A DNA stretch of 64,000 nt from Brevibacillus brevis NBRC 100599 (GTDB lineage Bacteria > Bacillota > Bacilli > Brevibacillales > Brevibacillaceae): the NCBI RefSeq assembly GCF_000010165.1, contig NC_012491.1:5766001-5830000 (forward strand). The letters are read 5' to 3'. Each line of letters begins with the position of its first letter. The first letter of the stretch is position 1. The position numbers and the translations under genes were made by a program. Under the pieces are notes generated by a model. The model was given only the letters and a program-made list of their open reading frames with translations, was not told the DNA's origin and did not search any database. Below, one piece after another: positions 17,977 through 27,991 of this stretch.

Positions 17977-19431
17977 TTACTCAGTCTTTGCATGGCGATC
18001 TTTTGCCTCCTGGAACAAGGCCATGGCCAGCTTTCTTCTTTGTGCATGGTCCACACAAGGAAGCGGGTAGTCGAAGCCAATCTTGCAGCCTGCTTGCTCT
18101 TGGATATGCTCCGGCATGTCCCATGGTTTATGAATATATTGTAGAGGTACTTCACGCAGTACGGGAAGATATTTTTTGACGAAAACACCATCTCGATCAA
18201 ACTTTTCCCCTTGTGTGACAGGATTAAAAATCCGGAAATACGGTTGCGCATCGGTACCAGTCGAAGCACTCCACTGCCAGCCCCCGATGTTTGCCGCTTC
18301 ATCGAAATCAATCAACTGCTGTGCAAAATAGGCCATTCCCCAACGCCAATCCACAAGCAAATCCTTTGTCAAAAAAGAAGCAGTAATCATCCGCAGCCGA
18401 TTGTGCATCCATCCTGTCTCATTCAACTGCTTCATAGCAGCATCCACAATCGGATAGCCCGTCTCCCCTTGACACCAACGGACAAACAAATCCTTCTTGT
18501 TTTCCCAAGCGACCTCTTCAAATTGTGGCAGGTAGGCATGGTTAGTCGTGTGCGGATGGAAATAAAGCACCTGCTGATAAAATTCTCTCCAAATGAGCTC
18601 TGTAAGAAAAGCTTCAATTGAGGTAACCTGCTCACCCCGCGCGGAAGCAAGCACTTCCTGTACGCGATGATACACCGTTCGTATAGACAGCGTACCAGCG
18701 TTTAAGGCAAAAGACAGCCGAGATGTCGCATTCACCCCTGGCATGTCGCGTTTTTCTTTGTACGTATAAATGTCTCTATCTAAAAATTGCTGCAATCGTT
18801 TACGTGCGGCTCTCTCCCCGAACTGCTCCATTTCCCACTCGGTGCCCATCGGTCGGTTTCGTCCAAACGCTTCCACAGTAGGAACTGGCTCACTCGGCAA
18901 CTCCTTCAACCGATCAAATAGAATCCATTCTGTCGGCTGAGGGAATGGCCGGTCTTTGGGAAGCGTCTGCCAAACACGGCGATACGGGGTAAAAACCGCA
19001 TACGGCGTTCGCTGCTTCGTCATTATTTCCCCAGGCTCATGCAAAACCAAATCCTTGCATGCATGGACAAACACGCCGTGCCTGCTCAACACTTCTGATA
19101 CGAGCTCGTCTCGCTTGCGAGCGTCTGGCGTATAATCCCGATTGAAAAACAGCTTTTCTGCACCCGTCTCTTGCGCTAATTGACAGAGCACTTGCTGTGG
19201 TTCACCGCGGCGAATCAATAGACGACCTCCCAGTTGAACCAAAGCGTCGTCGAGTGCAGCTATTGCGGAAAAATGCGCATGGAGTCGCTTATCCCCTACA
19301 GCCGCAGAAAGACAAAGCGAATCCTCCACTATATAAACAGGAATAATCGGATCACCTGTGAGCATGGCTGCGTGCAGAGCAGCATGGTCGTGCAAGCGCA
19401 GATCCCGACGGAACCAGACTATGGCAGTCAT
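17977..19431 (-). CDS. phrB: Deoxyribodipyrimidine photolyase
   Basis: This light-dependent DNA repair enzyme splits UV-induced cyclobutane pyrimidine dimers. The 484 residues hold the N-terminal antenna-binding alpha/beta domain (TAIVWFRRDLRLHDHAAL) and the C-terminal FAD domain, with TSRLSFALNAGTLSIR, WMHNRLRMI near 375 and the DWRWGM segment near 395 of class I photolyases. The frame extends to 19509, but ATG 19431 has GGAGG seven bases upstream and gives the family N-terminus. It follows the rpmE terminator, so it needs its own promoter or read-through; a UV-damage response site was not visible. Confidence 0.95.
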   Translation of the reverse strand: MTAIVWFRRDLRLHDHAALHAAMLTGDPIIPVYIVEDSLCLSAAVGDKRLHAHFSAIAALDDALVQLGGRLLIRRGEPQQVLCQLAQETGAEKLFFNRDYTPDARKRDELVSEVLSRHGVFVHACKDLVLHEPGEIMTKQRTPYAVFTPYRRVWQTLPKDRPFPQPTEWILFDRLKELPSEPVPTVEAFGRNRPMGTEWEMEQFGERAARKRLQQFLDRDIYTYKEKRDMPGVNATSRLSFALNAGTLSIRTVYHRVQEVLASARGEQVTSIEAFLTELIWREFYQQVLYFHPHTTNHAYLPQFEEVAWENKKDLFVRWCQGETGYPIVDAAMKQLNETGWMHNRLRMITASFLTKDLLVDWRWGMAYFAQQLIDFDEAANIGGWQWSASTGTDAQPYFRIFNPVTQGEKFDRDGVFVKKYLPVLREVPLQYIHKPWDMPEHIQEQAGCKIGFDYPLPCVDHAQRRKLAMALFQEAKDRHAKTE

Positions 19432-19471
19432 CGTTTGTCCTCCCGAAAAAATCAGTGCCAGAAAAAGACAA

Positions 19472-19497
19472 AACCAGGCAGATTGCTCTACCTGGTT
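19472..19497 (-). terminator. Intrinsic terminator after rpmE
   Basis: AACCAGG pairs with CCTGGTT around a 12-base loop, with TTTTGTCTTTTT on the minus strand. It begins 20 bases after the rpmE stop. Confidence 0.85.
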
Positions 19498-19517
19498 GCT
19501 CCCATACATTCTGATTA

Positions 19518-19715
19518 TTACAGATTGTATTTGCGTTTGAAACGGTCTACACGGCCGCCTGCATCAACGAATTTTTGTTTTCCTGTGAAGAAAGGATGGC
19601 AGTTGGAGCAGATCTCCACTTTCAACGCTTGTTTCACGGAACCGGATTCAAATTCGTTACCGCATGCGCAGCTAACTGTTACTACGTTGTACTTAGGATG
19701 AATGTCTTGTTTCAT
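19518..19715 (-). CDS. rpmE: 50S ribosomal protein L31 (zinc-binding form)
   Basis: This 65-residue ribosomal protein of the large subunit also bridges to the small subunit. CACG (residues 16-19) and CSNCH (36-40) supply the zinc ligands, so this is the C+ paralogue (RpmEA) and not the zinc-free YtiA type. GAGGTG precedes the ATG. It lies upstream of phrB and downstream of rho, following the B. subtilis order, but a radical SAM gene and a LysM-M23 gene are placed between rho and rpmE here. Confidence 0.97.
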   Translation of the reverse strand: MKQDIHPKYNVVTVSCACGNEFESGSVKQALKVEICSNCHPFFTGKQKFVDAGGRVDRFKRKYNL

Positions 19716-19821
19716 CTCTTCTACACCTCTTTCCGCCCTGAATCGTTTGCCGAAACAGAGTTATATAAACACATATCAGATAGTAGCATGAAACACTGTC
19801 GAAATGCAACTGGTTGACCGA

Positions 19822-21087
19822 TTACGCCATGTTTTTCCTACGCTGGAGTTGATCTGGTGGAATATGTGTAAACGAACCGATCACGACATCTGGCAGTTCC
19901 TGCTGATAAATTTCAATAGCTTGCTTCATGCCGAATACTTCGCCTTGCGCTTTTGGAATCATCGCCAAGTAGCTCTCTGGATCGATATTCAGATTTCGCA
20001 ACTGAATCAACTTAATGCCTGTTCTGCGGATGAACTCGATCATTGCTTCCATTTCCTCTTCGCGGTCAAACACGCCAGGGAAGCACAAGTAGTTAATGGA
20101 CGTATACACACCTTTGGATGCAGCGTACTCAGCAGAACGCGCTACATTTTCCAACGTGTAGTTGCGTGGGCGGTAGTAGGCATTATAGTGTTCGTCAATC
20201 GCACTGATAATACTCACGCGCATCAGATCAAGTCCGGCATCGACAATGCCCTTGATATGATCCGTCAAGCCCGCATTCGTATTGATGTTGATAAAGCCCA
20301 TATCTGTCGTTTCCCTTACTCGACGCATAGCAGGAACAATGATGGAGGCCATCGTAGAAGGCTCACCCTCACAGCCCTGTCCGAAGCTGATGATGCTCTC
20401 CGGTGTCTTCAGGTGGTGCAGCATGACTTCCACCAGCTCGTCCTCTGTCGGCTTGAAGTTCATCCGCGTCTGTGGAGAAGGGAATCCACTGTCATCTGGT
20501 TGCTCGGAAATACAGCCGTAGCAACCGGCGTTACAGGTATAGGAAACAGGTAAGCTGCCTTCCCAGCGGTTGAAAAAGTTATTGGAGGCCGTCAAGCATT
20601 CGTACTCCAACGCACAGTGGGACAAGTGGTTCAAAATGCGGTTTTGCGGAAACGTCTCCAACGTCTTTGCCACTCGCTGGCGCAGCTCATCCATCGGGAA
20701 GTTCAATGGGTCCCATTTGTAAATATCGTCACTGGCACGTCCCGTTACCCAGAAACGGTTATCCTTCCAGACGACTGCGGAGTAACCAAACAAAGGCAGC
20801 TTGCTTTCCTTGTTCGTTTTCACGTAGCCTGGCAGCAAGAGCCTTGTAATTCCTTGTGGCACAAGTGCACCTACTGCTGTACAACCATCCAACTTGACCA
20901 TTTCACCTGTGTCAGGGTCCATTCCGATCGGCTCGGTGTCCGGCAAACTGACCAACGTCGATCCTTCCGGGAGCGGGATCAGTTCTTCTTCCAGAATTTC
21001 TGTCAATATATCTCCGTTACGAGCCACTGCAAAAAGACCTGGGTGGTCGTATACATTACCTTTTTCATCTGCGTAAACTAAATACAT
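19822..21087 (-). CDS. Radical SAM protein of unknown substrate
   Basis: This 421-residue cytoplasmic protein has a radical SAM [4Fe-4S] motif CNAGCYGC near residues 186-193, placed after an N-terminal domain of about 180 residues that starts MYLVYADEKGNVYDH. The GCEGEPS segment about 75 residues later fits the SAM-binding GGE-like position. I cannot assign a substrate. The N-terminal extension, which reads like a small beta-rich domain, may be the best handle. The open frame reaches 21270 inside the LysM-M23 gene, but ATG 21087 has AGGCG eight to nine bases upstream. The gene follows the LysM-M23 gene by 70 bases. Confidence 0.8.
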   Translation of the reverse strand: MYLVYADEKGNVYDHPGLFAVARNGDILTEILEEELIPLPEGSTLVSLPDTEPIGMDPDTGEMVKLDGCTAVGALVPQGITRLLLPGYVKTNKESKLPLFGYSAVVWKDNRFWVTGRASDDIYKWDPLNFPMDELRQRVAKTLETFPQNRILNHLSHCALEYECLTASNNFFNRWEGSLPVSYTCNAGCYGCISEQPDDSGFPSPQTRMNFKPTEDELVEVMLHHLKTPESIISFGQGCEGEPSTMASIIVPAMRRVRETTDMGFININTNAGLTDHIKGIVDAGLDLMRVSIISAIDEHYNAYYRPRNYTLENVARSAEYAASKGVYTSINYLCFPGVFDREEEMEAMIEFIRRTGIKLIQLRNLNIDPESYLAMIPKAQGEVFGMKQAIEIYQQELPDVVIGSFTHIPPDQLQRRKNMA

Positions 21088-21157
21088 GGGAAAATCGCCT
21101 CGCTTCTTTGCTTTGCCCATTGTATCGCATTGAAAAAGTAATGTAAATTGTATAGGG

Positions 21158-22060
21158 TTACCTGCCAAGATAGGGAAGTGGATTGATTGGCACATCATCC
21201 TGTCGTACTTCAAAGTGCAAATGGTAGCCCGTAGAGTTCCCCGTTTGCCCCATGTATCCCAATACCTCACCCGCTTCTACGGTTTGACCTGGTGACACCA
21301 GCAGTAGACGCATATGCGCATAAAAGGTTTGCAAACCATCTCCGTGATCTATCACAATCATCCGCCCGTACCCTGACCGATTGGCGCCAGCCTCCACAAC
21401 AACTCCTGCCCTCGCTGCCAAAATTGGGGTCTTTGATTCCTGTTCATTCCACAAATCCACACCCTTATGTGTTTTTCCCCAACGCGCTCCAAATCCACTT
21501 GTAATCGTAGCTTCTCTGACAGGCCAACTTAGACCGCCGCGAATCCTCGTGATAACTTGCCGACTTGCTGCTTGAACCGCACTTCGCTTCTGCTCCGGAT
21601 CATTGCCCAACATCGGATTGCCTTTAGCGATAGGAACATACACGACCTGTCCTACATACAGGTTGTCCGACAGCCATTTTAGCAGCGGATTTCGTTCGAT
21701 TAACGATTCCCGACTCACACCGTACCGCCTTGCTATGTAATCCAGCGTTTCTCCCTGTTTCACCATATGTCCGACTTCATCACGCTTGATGATTAGCTTC
21801 ATGCCTACGCTTAACAGATGGGGATTCGTAATGCTATTAGCTTCTACCAGATTTTTCAAAGAAAGGCCGTAGCGCTGGGCGATACTGGATAGCGTATCTC
21901 CTTGCCGAACAGCGTACACCACTGAATTTCCTTTCGTTGCTGGTGCAGGTGAAGCCAGACTGGCATAGGGATTAAACGCTTGAAATAGCGCTTGCTCCAC
22001 GACCGCTTGTTTCGCTTCCATCTGTGACTCCACCGGAGCGCTAACTTGCACGTACTCCAT
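21158..22060 (-). CDS. LysM-LysM-M23 peptidase without a signal peptide
   Basis: This 300-residue protein has two LysM domains (about 47-92 and 98-143; VRQGDTLSSIAQRYGLSL and VKQGETLDYIARRYGVSR) and a C-terminal M23 endopeptidase domain (about 185-300). The zinc and catalytic residues are in THKGVDLW, the YAHM histidine and HLHFE, so the enzyme looks active against peptidoglycan cross-bridges. The first 45 residues (MEYVQVSAPVESQ...) are neither hydrophobic nor a signal peptide, and no alternative start adds one. That suggests mother-cell cytoplasmic synthesis and placement in the spore coat or cortex, as for SafA-type LysM proteins, but this is inference. The gene follows rho after a strong terminator. 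Confidence 0.88.
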   Translation of the reverse strand: MEYVQVSAPVESQMEAKQAVVEQALFQAFNPYASLASPAPATKGNSVVYAVRQGDTLSSIAQRYGLSLKNLVEANSITNPHLLSVGMKLIIKRDEVGHMVKQGETLDYIARRYGVSRESLIERNPLLKWLSDNLYVGQVVYVPIAKGNPMLGNDPEQKRSAVQAASRQVITRIRGGLSWPVREATITSGFGARWGKTHKGVDLWNEQESKTPILAARAGVVVEAGANRSGYGRMIVIDHGDGLQTFYAHMRLLLVSPGQTVEAGEVLGYMGQTGNSTGYHLHFEVRQDDVPINPLPYLGR

Positions 22061-22115
22061 GAAGCATCTCCTCCTTCTTTTCCAGCTCCCTTCCTAACGG
22101 TATGCCAACACCACA

Positions 22116-22151
22116 AAAAAAATGACGGTGAGTCATCATGAACTCACCGTC
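22116..22151 (-). terminator. Terminator whose stem encodes the end of Rho
   Basis: GACGGTGAGT (minus strand 22151-22142) pairs perfectly with ACTCACCGTC (22133-22124), followed by eight T. The rho stop codon lies in the loop, so the 5' arm is also coding sequence. Confidence 0.93.
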
Positions 22152-23416
22152 GTGCTAGCTGCTTTCCCTCTGCCTTGTTGCTTAGACTCTAGGGTTTGCA
22201 AAAATTCTTCGTTTGTTTTTGTATCTGCCAACTTTTTAATAAAGGAGTCTACAAACTCATTTGTTTCATTCATGTTTTTCCGGATCATCCACAGCTTATC
22301 CAGCTCTTCTTTGGTGAGCAGAAGCTCTTCGCGGCGCGTACCCGAACGGCGGATATCGATCGCCGGGAAAATCCTGCGCTCCGCCAGTTTGCGATCCAAA
22401 TGAAGCTCCATGTTTCCGGTTCCTTTGAACTCCTCGTAAATCACATCGTCCATACGGGAGCCGGTCTCAACCAAAGCAGTCGCCAAAATGGTCAAGCTGC
22501 CGCCTTCTTCAATATTGCGCGCTGAACCAAAAAAGCGCTTCGGACGATGGAAGGCTGCCGGATCAATACCACCGGACAACGTTCGACCACTTGGAGGAAT
22601 TACCAAGTTGTAGGCACGAGCGAGACGTGTAATAGAATCCAGCAGGATCACCACGTCTTTTTTGTGCTCAACCAATCGCTTTGCACGCTCCAAGACAAGC
22701 TCAGCAACTTTGATGTGATTCTCAGGCAACTCGTCAAAAGTCGAGGCCACTACCTCTCCTTTGACAGATCGCTGCATATCCGTTACCTCTTCCGGGCGTT
22801 CATCAATGAGCAAGACAAACAAGTGGATATCCGGGCGGCTTTCGGTAATGCTGTTGGCAATTTCTTTGATCAGCATGGTTTTCCCCGCTTTTGGCGGAGC
22901 CACAATCAATCCACGCTGACCCAGTCCAACAGGAGAGAGAAGATCCATCAGGCGAGTGGAAACACGTTCAGGGGCTGTCTCCAGTACGAGCTTGGTTTGA
23001 GGATACAACGGTGTCAATGCGGGGAAATGAAGACGCTCTGCGGCTGTCTCAGGGTCTTCTCCGTTCACTGCCTCTACTTGAAGGAGTCCAAAATAACGTT
23101 CATTCTCCTTCGGTGGTCTTGCTTTTCCTGATACCACATCCCCCATCCGCAGATCAAAACGGCGAATCTGCGACTGGGAGATGTAGATATCTTCTGAGCT
23201 GGGTAGATAGTTAATGGGGCGGAGGAAGCCGTATCCCTCCGGCAATATTTCGAGAACCCCCTCCATAAACATAAGACCATCCCGCTCCGCTCTTGCCCGA
23301 AGAATCGCGAAAATCAATTCCTTCTTCTTCAGCTGGGAGTAGTACGGAATATGGTATTCCTTAGCCAGCTTATAGAGGTCGGTCAGCTTCTTTTCTTCTA
23401 GTTCAGAAAGTAACAT
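22136..23416 (-). CDS. rho: Transcription termination factor Rho
   Basis: This hexameric RNA helicase terminates transcription of untranslated RNA. The 426 residues contain an N-terminal helical domain, the cold-shock-like RNA-binding domain with [13 protein letters not shown] near 55 and the ATPase domain with Walker A APPKAGKT near 178 and Walker [13 protein letters not shown]. No insertion is seen in the N-terminal domain. The ribosome-binding site before the ATG is weak (GGTGG). The gene lies between glpX and the LysM-M23 gene, next to glpX as in B. subtilis. Confidence 0.97.
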   Translation of the reverse strand: MLLSELEEKKLTDLYKLAKEYHIPYYSQLKKKELIFAILRARAERDGLMFMEGVLEILPEGYGFLRPINYLPSSEDIYISQSQIRRFDLRMGDVVSGKARPPKENERYFGLLQVEAVNGEDPETAAERLHFPALTPLYPQTKLVLETAPERVSTRLMDLLSPVGLGQRGLIVAPPKAGKTMLIKEIANSITESRPDIHLFVLLIDERPEEVTDMQRSVKGEVVASTFDELPENHIKVAELVLERAKRLVEHKKDVVILLDSITRLARAYNLVIPPSGRTLSGGIDPAAFHRPKRFFGSARNIEEGGSLTILATALVETGSRMDDVIYEEFKGTGNMELHLDRKLAERRIFPAIDIRRSGTRREELLLTKEELDKLWMIRKNMNETNEFVDSFIKKLADTKTNEEFLQTLESKQQGRGKAASTTVSS

Positions 23417-23483
23417 ACATCCACCACTCTTTATTTACTCTTGAAAAAACCTAGCTCAACTAATACATGCAAAAATGATTTTC

Positions 23484-24437
23484 TTACAAACCGTTGCGTT
23501 CTAAGCGGTGGTTCCCTTCAATGAAACGTACCGTTCCGGTTTTCGCACGCATAACAACGGAATTGGTTGTCGCACGAGTTCCCTGGAAGCGAACCCCTTT
23601 GAGCAATTCACCATCCGTTACACCTGTCGCTGCAAAAATGGCGTCATCACCTTTTACCAAATCATCCATGAACAGTACTTGATGAGGATTCGTCAATCCC
23701 ATTTTGACACAGCGTTTAATCTCATCTTCATTTTGTGGCAGGAGCTTGCCCTGAATTTCTCCCCCGAGACATTTCAAGGCAACTGCAGCCAGAACACCTT
23801 CAGGAGCTCCTCCAGAACCGAACAAAATGTCTACACCTGTATCAGGGAAAGCGGTATTGATCGCAGCGGCTACGTCTCCGTCAGAGATGAGTCGAATACG
23901 CGCACCTGCCTCACGAATTTCGTGGATCACCTTAGAATGACGATCACGGTCAAGTACAATAGCAACCAAATCGCTGATATCTTTCCCTTGTGCCTGCGCT
24001 ACCGCCTTCAGGTTATCGCGAATCGGTGCGTTGATATCGACCTTGCCGACTGCTTTAGGCCCTACTGCCATTTTCTCCATATACATGTCTGGAGCATGCA
24101 ACAAATTTCCCCGGTCTGCGATTGCAATGACCGAAATCGCTCCCCACGTACCTTTTGCGAGGATATTTGTTCCCTCCAAAGGGTCTACAGCCACATCGAC
24201 TGCCGGAGCCACTCCCTGGCCCAGACGTTCACCGATGTACAGCATTGGCGCTTCGTCCATTTCGCCCTCACCAATTACTACGACGCCATCCATCGGCACT
24301 TTCATAAATTCATTGCGCATTGCGGTCGTTGCCGCATCGTCAGCCTCATCTTTTTTTCCGAGACCCATCCAACTGGCAGAAGCCAAAGCAGCAGCTTCAG
24401 TCACACGTACCAGTTCAAGTGTTAAACTGCGTTCCAT
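23484..24437 (-). CDS. glpX: Fructose-1,6-bisphosphatase, class II
   Basis: This gluconeogenic enzyme hydrolyses fructose-1,6-bisphosphate to fructose-6-phosphate. The 317 residues are the usual GlpX length, with [15 protein letters not shown] near 57-71 and [12 protein letters not shown] near 87-98 as the metal- and phosphate-binding signatures. GGAGAGGAG lies upstream of the ATG. It is 28 bases after murA2 and probably in the same transcript. With fba and the transaldolase nearby it forms a small carbon-metabolism neighbourhood. Confidence 0.96.
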   Translation of the reverse strand: MERSLTLELVRVTEAAALASASWMGLGKKDEADDAATTAMRNEFMKVPMDGVVVIGEGEMDEAPMLYIGERLGQGVAPAVDVAVDPLEGTNILAKGTWGAISVIAIADRGNLLHAPDMYMEKMAVGPKAVGKVDINAPIRDNLKAVAQAQGKDISDLVAIVLDRDRHSKVIHEIREAGARIRLISDGDVAAAINTAFPDTGVDILFGSGGAPEGVLAAVALKCLGGEIQGKLLPQNEDEIKRCVKMGLTNPHQVLFMDDLVKGDDAIFAATGVTDGELLKGVRFQGTRATTNSVVMRAKTGTVRFIEGNHRLERNGL

Positions 24438-24465
24438 TCTGGAAGACTCCTCTCCTGGTGATTGG

Positions 24466-25749
24466 TTAACGCTGGTGGTTTTCCATGCTCTGCAGGCCTA
24501 CCCGAGTAATATCGGCTCCCAAGGCTTGCAGCTTGCCCACCAAGTTTTCGTAGCCACGATCTATATGTTCGAGTCCTTCTAATTCTGTCGTGCCGTTCGT
24601 TGCCAAGCCGGCAATGAACAAAGCTGCTCCCGCACGCAAATCTGAAGCTATCACCTTGGCACCATTCAGTTTGCTGCCGCCTTCGATGACAGCGGATCTT
24701 CCTTCAATCTTCAAGGAAGCTCCCATGCGGCGCAGTTCATCTACATGTCGAAAACGCGAGCTGTAAATATTGTCCGTCACGATGCTTGAGCCTTTGGCAA
24801 GAGTCAGCAAGGTCGTGATCGGCTGCTGGAGATCCGTTGGAAAACCCGGATACGGACTCGTTTTCACATCGATTGATCGATAAGAATCATGTCCGATGAC
24901 TTGAATACTGTCATCCTGCTCTACCACTTGCGCACCGATTTCGCGTAGCTTGGCCGTTACAGACTCCAAATGTTTCGGAATAACATTCTCCACCAACACA
25001 TTGCCGTTCGTAGCCGCTGCCGCAATCATGTACGTCCCCGCTTCGATCCGATCAGGGATAATCGTATGACGGCATCCGCGCAAACGTTCTACGCCTTGAA
25101 TGCGGATCATGTCCGTTCCGGCACCTTTGATGTTTGCTCCCATATTGTTGAGCAAGGTTGCGACATCGACGATCTCAGGCTCACGGGCAGCGTTTTCAAT
25201 AATGGTCACACCGTCTGCTTTGGCAGCAGCCAGCATGATGTTAATGGTCGCACCCACACTGACCAGATCGAGATAAATTCTTGCACCCTGCAAACGTCCA
25301 TTTTGAGCACGGATAGTCATGACGCCGTTTTTGTTCTCCACTTCGGCGCCCATCGCTTCAAAGCCTTTGATATGCAAATCTACTGGACGCGGGCCCAAAT
25401 CACAGCCACCTGGCAAGCCAACCTGGGCTTCGCCGAACTTGGCGAGCAAGGCTCCCCACAAATAGTACGAGGCACGAAGCTTTTTGATGCGACCATTTGG
25501 CATGAGCATGAGCCTCATACTGCGTCCGTCTACTTCCATCCAGTCTTCTTCGAACAGCACGTCAGCTCCCATTTCCTGCAAGAGCTCGTGATAAATACCT
25601 ACATCCTGAATACGGGGGAGATTCTCAATAACAACGGGTCCATCTGCCAGCAACGCTGCTGGTATGAGTGCGACTGCGCTGTTTTTTGCTCCGCTGATGG
25701 TCACCGTCCCCGCGAGCGGTTTTCCACCGTTGATGATCAGCTTATCCAT
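24466..25749 (-). CDS. murAB: UDP-N-acetylglucosamine 1-carboxyvinyltransferase (MurA2/MurZ)
   Basis: It transfers enolpyruvate from PEP to UDP-GlcNAc, the first committed step of peptidoglycan synthesis. The 427 residues show [17 protein letters not shown] near 22 and the flexible loop [13 protein letters not shown] near 114-126 with the catalytic (fosfomycin-target) cysteine. Placement between a transaldolase gene and glpX/rho is that of the second MurA copy (murAB/murZ) of low-GC Gram-positives, so a murAA gene should exist elsewhere. GAGGAG lies eight bases before the ATG. Confidence 0.94.
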   Translation of the reverse strand: MDKLIINGGKPLAGTVTISGAKNSAVALIPAALLADGPVVIENLPRIQDVGIYHELLQEMGADVLFEEDWMEVDGRSMRLMLMPNGRIKKLRASYYLWGALLAKFGEAQVGLPGGCDLGPRPVDLHIKGFEAMGAEVENKNGVMTIRAQNGRLQGARIYLDLVSVGATINIMLAAAKADGVTIIENAAREPEIVDVATLLNNMGANIKGAGTDMIRIQGVERLRGCRHTIIPDRIEAGTYMIAAAATNGNVLVENVIPKHLESVTAKLREIGAQVVEQDDSIQVIGHDSYRSIDVKTSPYPGFPTDLQQPITTLLTLAKGSSIVTDNIYSSRFRHVDELRRMGASLKIEGRSAVIEGGSKLNGAKVIASDLRAGAALFIAGLATNGTTELEGLEHIDRGYENLVGKLQALGADITRVGLQSMENHQR

Positions 25750-25780
25750 GCTTTGCTCTCCTCAGGCGTAATCGGGAAAG

Positions 25781-25809
25781 AAGCACCTTCCCCAATGGAA
25801 AAGGTGCTT
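25781..25809 (-). terminator. Terminator after the transaldolase gene
   Basis: AAGCACCTT pairs with AAGGTGCTT around an 11-base loop, followed on the minus strand by CTTTC. It lies 20 bases after the stop and separates fba-tal from murAB-glpX. Confidence 0.75.
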
Positions 25810-25828
25810 GGACTTTCAACACGTGTCC

Positions 25829-26473
25829 TTATTTTTGCATGCTTGCCCAGTCAGCTAGGAATTTCTCCAAGCCACTGTCTGTCAGTGGATGGGCAATGAG
25901 TTGTTTGAAAACTTTCGCTGGAATGGTAGCGAAATGAGAACCACGGCGGGCTGCCTCCGTTACGTGAACAGGGTGGCGCACAGATGCCGCAATGATTTCG
26001 GTATCGATACCGTGAACGGAAAAGATTTCTGCAATATCTTCGATCAATTGCATACCATCTTGACCAATATCATCCAAGCGTCCCAAGAACGGAGACACGA
26101 AGCTCGCACCTGCGCGCGCAGCCAAAAGTGCCTGGTTCGCGGAGAACACCAATGTTACGTTTGTTCTGATTTTGCGTTTGGCAAAATACTTGGTTGCCTT
26201 CAAACCTTCTGCGGTCATTGGCAGCTTGATGACGATGTTTTTCGAGAGAGCAGCGAGCTTCTCTCCCTCTTCGATCATGCCTTTTGCATCTGTACTGATG
26301 ACTTCGGCACTGATCGGACCGTCAACAATATCGAGAATTTCTTTCAGGGTTTCTACAAAATCGCGTCCTTCTTTGGCAACCAGAGACGGATTTGTCGTTA
26401 CGCCCGCTAGAACTCCCCATTCGTGAATTTCGCGGATTTCTTCAACGTTTGCTGTATCAATCAAAAAACGCAT
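25829..26473 (-). CDS. tal: Transaldolase / fructose-6-phosphate aldolase family
   Basis: This short (214-residue) transaldolase-fold enzyme has the Schiff-base lysine in [15 protein letters not shown] near residue 84 and [13 protein letters not shown] near 25-37. Proteins of this subfamily act either as transaldolases in the pentose phosphate pathway or as fructose-6-phosphate aldolases, and sequence reading alone does not settle which. In B. subtilis the equivalent gene is ywjH. GGGAGG precedes the ATG. It starts 14 bases after fba and is co-transcribed with it. Confidence 0.92.
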   Translation of the reverse strand: MRFLIDTANVEEIREIHEWGVLAGVTTNPSLVAKEGRDFVETLKEILDIVDGPISAEVISTDAKGMIEEGEKLAALSKNIVIKLPMTAEGLKATKYFAKRKIRTNVTLVFSANQALLAARAGASFVSPFLGRLDDIGQDGMQLIEDIAEIFSVHGIDTEIIAASVRHPVHVTEAARRGSHFATIPAKVFKQLIAHPLTDSGLEKFLADWASMQK

Positions 26474-26487
26474 GATTATCCTCCCAG

Positions 26488-27342
26488 TTACGCGCGGTTG
26501 CTGCTTCCGAACAAGCGCATTTTTCCTTTGACTACTTCCTTGATCGCATCGCGAGCAGGGCCTAGGTATTTGCGTGGGTCGATCTCATTCGGCTTGGCAG
26601 CCAGCACTTTGCGAACTGTTTCCGTGCATGCGACTTGGCTTTCTGTATTTACATTGATTTTTCCTACGCCCAAACGAATGGATTCGATAATCGCTTCGTC
26701 TGGTACGCCGGAACCACCATGAAGAACGATCGGCGCTCCAATGTTGCTCGCTACTTTTTCGATAATGTCGTAGCGGATTTTTGGAACCCCTTTGTACATA
26801 CCGTGTGCTGTACCTACAGCAATCGCTACGTAGTCTACTTTTGTTTCTTCCCAGAAGCGGATTGCTTCCTCAGGATTTGCCAGAGTGGCATCTTCCTCGT
26901 CAACAGACAAGTCGTCTTCCACTCCGCCGATGGTACCGAGTTCACCTTCTACCGATACGCCAACAGCGTGAGCAGCCTCTACAACCTGTTTGGTCAGGCG
27001 AAGGTTATCTTCAAACGAATGATGGGAACCATCGAACATAACAGAAGAGAACCCTGCACGAATGCACTTCATAACCATGTCGAAATTGCTACCATGGTCA
27101 AGATGCAAAGCAACAGGAACTCCTGCGCGTTCAGCAGCCACTCTTGCAATCGCTACTGTATAATCGATCCCCATGTATTTCAATGCACCCTCAGAAACAC
27201 CAAAGATCACAGGCGATTTTTCTTCCATCGCAGCTTCCGTAATCGCTTGAGTAAACTCCAGATTGTTCAGGTTAAATTGTCCGACGGCGTATTTATGCTT
27301 TTTGACGTCTTCGGTAAAAGCGGTCATAGGTACCAGTGGCAT
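26488..27342 (-). CDS. fbaA: Fructose-bisphosphate aldolase, class II
   Basis: This zinc-dependent aldolase of glycolysis and gluconeogenesis cleaves fructose-1,6-bisphosphate to dihydroxyacetone phosphate and glyceraldehyde-3-phosphate. The 284 residues contain [11 protein letters not shown] near 80 (zinc histidine), [11 protein letters not shown] near 105 and [12 protein letters not shown] near 208. GAGGAGG precedes the ATG, and the -10 box TATAAT at 27383-27388 is well placed for it. It leads fbaA-tal downstream of spo0F, as in B. subtilis. Confidence 0.96.
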   Translation of the reverse strand: MPLVPMTAFTEDVKKHKYAVGQFNLNNLEFTQAITEAAMEEKSPVIFGVSEGALKYMGIDYTVAIARVAAERAGVPVALHLDHGSNFDMVMKCIRAGFSSVMFDGSHHSFEDNLRLTKQVVEAAHAVGVSVEGELGTIGGVEDDLSVDEEDATLANPEEAIRFWEETKVDYVAIAVGTAHGMYKGVPKIRYDIIEKVASNIGAPIVLHGGSGVPDEAIIESIRLGVGKINVNTESQVACTETVRKVLAAKPNEIDPRKYLGPARDAIKEVVKGKMRLFGSSNRA

Positions 27343-27382
27343 TTTGTAAATCCTCCTCTAGCAGACTTCAGTCATGTGGCTT

Positions 27383-27388
27383 ATTATA
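27383..27388 (-). promoter_or_regulatory. -10 box of the fbaA-tal promoter
   Basis: A perfect TATAAT on the minus strand lies 40 bases before the fbaA ATG. The -35 region (TGTTAA at 17 bases) is poor. Confidence 0.55.
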
Positions 27389-27445
27389 CCACAGACAAGC
27401 ATTTGTTAACAGGGACGCTTGTACCCTGACCTTTGCAGTCTGTTC

Positions 27446-27820
27446 CTAACAAGCTAATTGCTGATGTACTGCCATTCGTAGTTCATCAATATCAAACGGC
27501 TTTGTAAAATGAGTCAATGCTCCCAGTTGTGTTGCTTCTTTGATCATGTCCAGCTCTCCGTAAGCTGTCATCATGATGACTTTGATTTCTTGATTGATCT
27601 TCTTGATGTGTTTCAAGATCTCAATACCATCCATCCCAGGGATCTTCATGTCGAGGATAACCAAATCTGGTGATTCTTTTTCCACGATTTCCAATGCCAT
27701 TTTCCCGTTTGCTGCCTGAAAGGTCTTGTACCCTTCTTTTCCCAGCACCTCATACAGTAAAATGCGAATCCCATACTGGTCATCCACAACCAGTACCTTT
27801 TTATCTTGTTTGTCGAACAT
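27446..27820 (-). CDS. spo0F: Sporulation initiation phosphotransferase Spo0F
   Basis: This single-domain response regulator carries phosphate from sporulation kinases to Spo0B in the phosphorelay. The 124 residues have the acidic pocket DD near 13-14, the phosphorylated aspartate in VILDMKIPG near residue 57, the conserved threonine in MMTAYGE and the lysine in FTKPFD. No output domain follows. Position between fbaA and pyrG is that of B. subtilis spo0F. A sigma-H-like sequence lies upstream (27872-27895). Confidence 0.95.
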   Translation of the reverse strand: MFDKQDKKVLVVDDQYGIRILLYEVLGKEGYKTFQAANGKMALEIVEKESPDLVILDMKIPGMDGIEILKHIKKINQEIKVIMMTAYGELDMIKEATQLGALTHFTKPFDIDELRMAVHQQLAC

Positions 27821-27871
27821 TCTGATTCCCCCCTGACGAATGCGTTTTCTTAATTATTATGGGTTCGCCTA

Positions 27872-27895
27872 AAATCAGGAAACTCCTTCACGTTT
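27872..27895 (-). promoter_or_regulatory. Possible sigma-H promoter of spo0F
   Basis: On the minus strand AGGAGTT, about 12 bases and GGCGAAC resemble the sigma-H consensus (RnAGGAwWW and RnnGAAT). spo0F is sigma-H dependent in B. subtilis. The -10 part deviates at its last base. Confidence 0.4.
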
Positions 27896-27940
27896 TTTGC
27901 TGAACGTCAACTTAAAATTTCCTATAGGCTTCTTTTCGAG

Positions 27941-27946
27941 TATAAT
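27941..27946 (+). promoter_or_regulatory. -10 box for amj
   Basis: TATAAT lies 45 bases before the amj ATG. No clear -35 box is seen at 17 bases. The promoter region is divergent from and close to that of spo0F. Confidence 0.45.
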
Positions 27947-27991
27947 GGGAAAAACCAATTTCCCCTACACACAAGGAGCCAGATACTCACT

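Noticed and set aside
23403-23420. Five-codon frame starting four bases upstream of the rho ATG
   Set aside because: ATGTATG creates it by chance. It has no ribosome-binding site of its own, and there is no evidence for a leader peptide.
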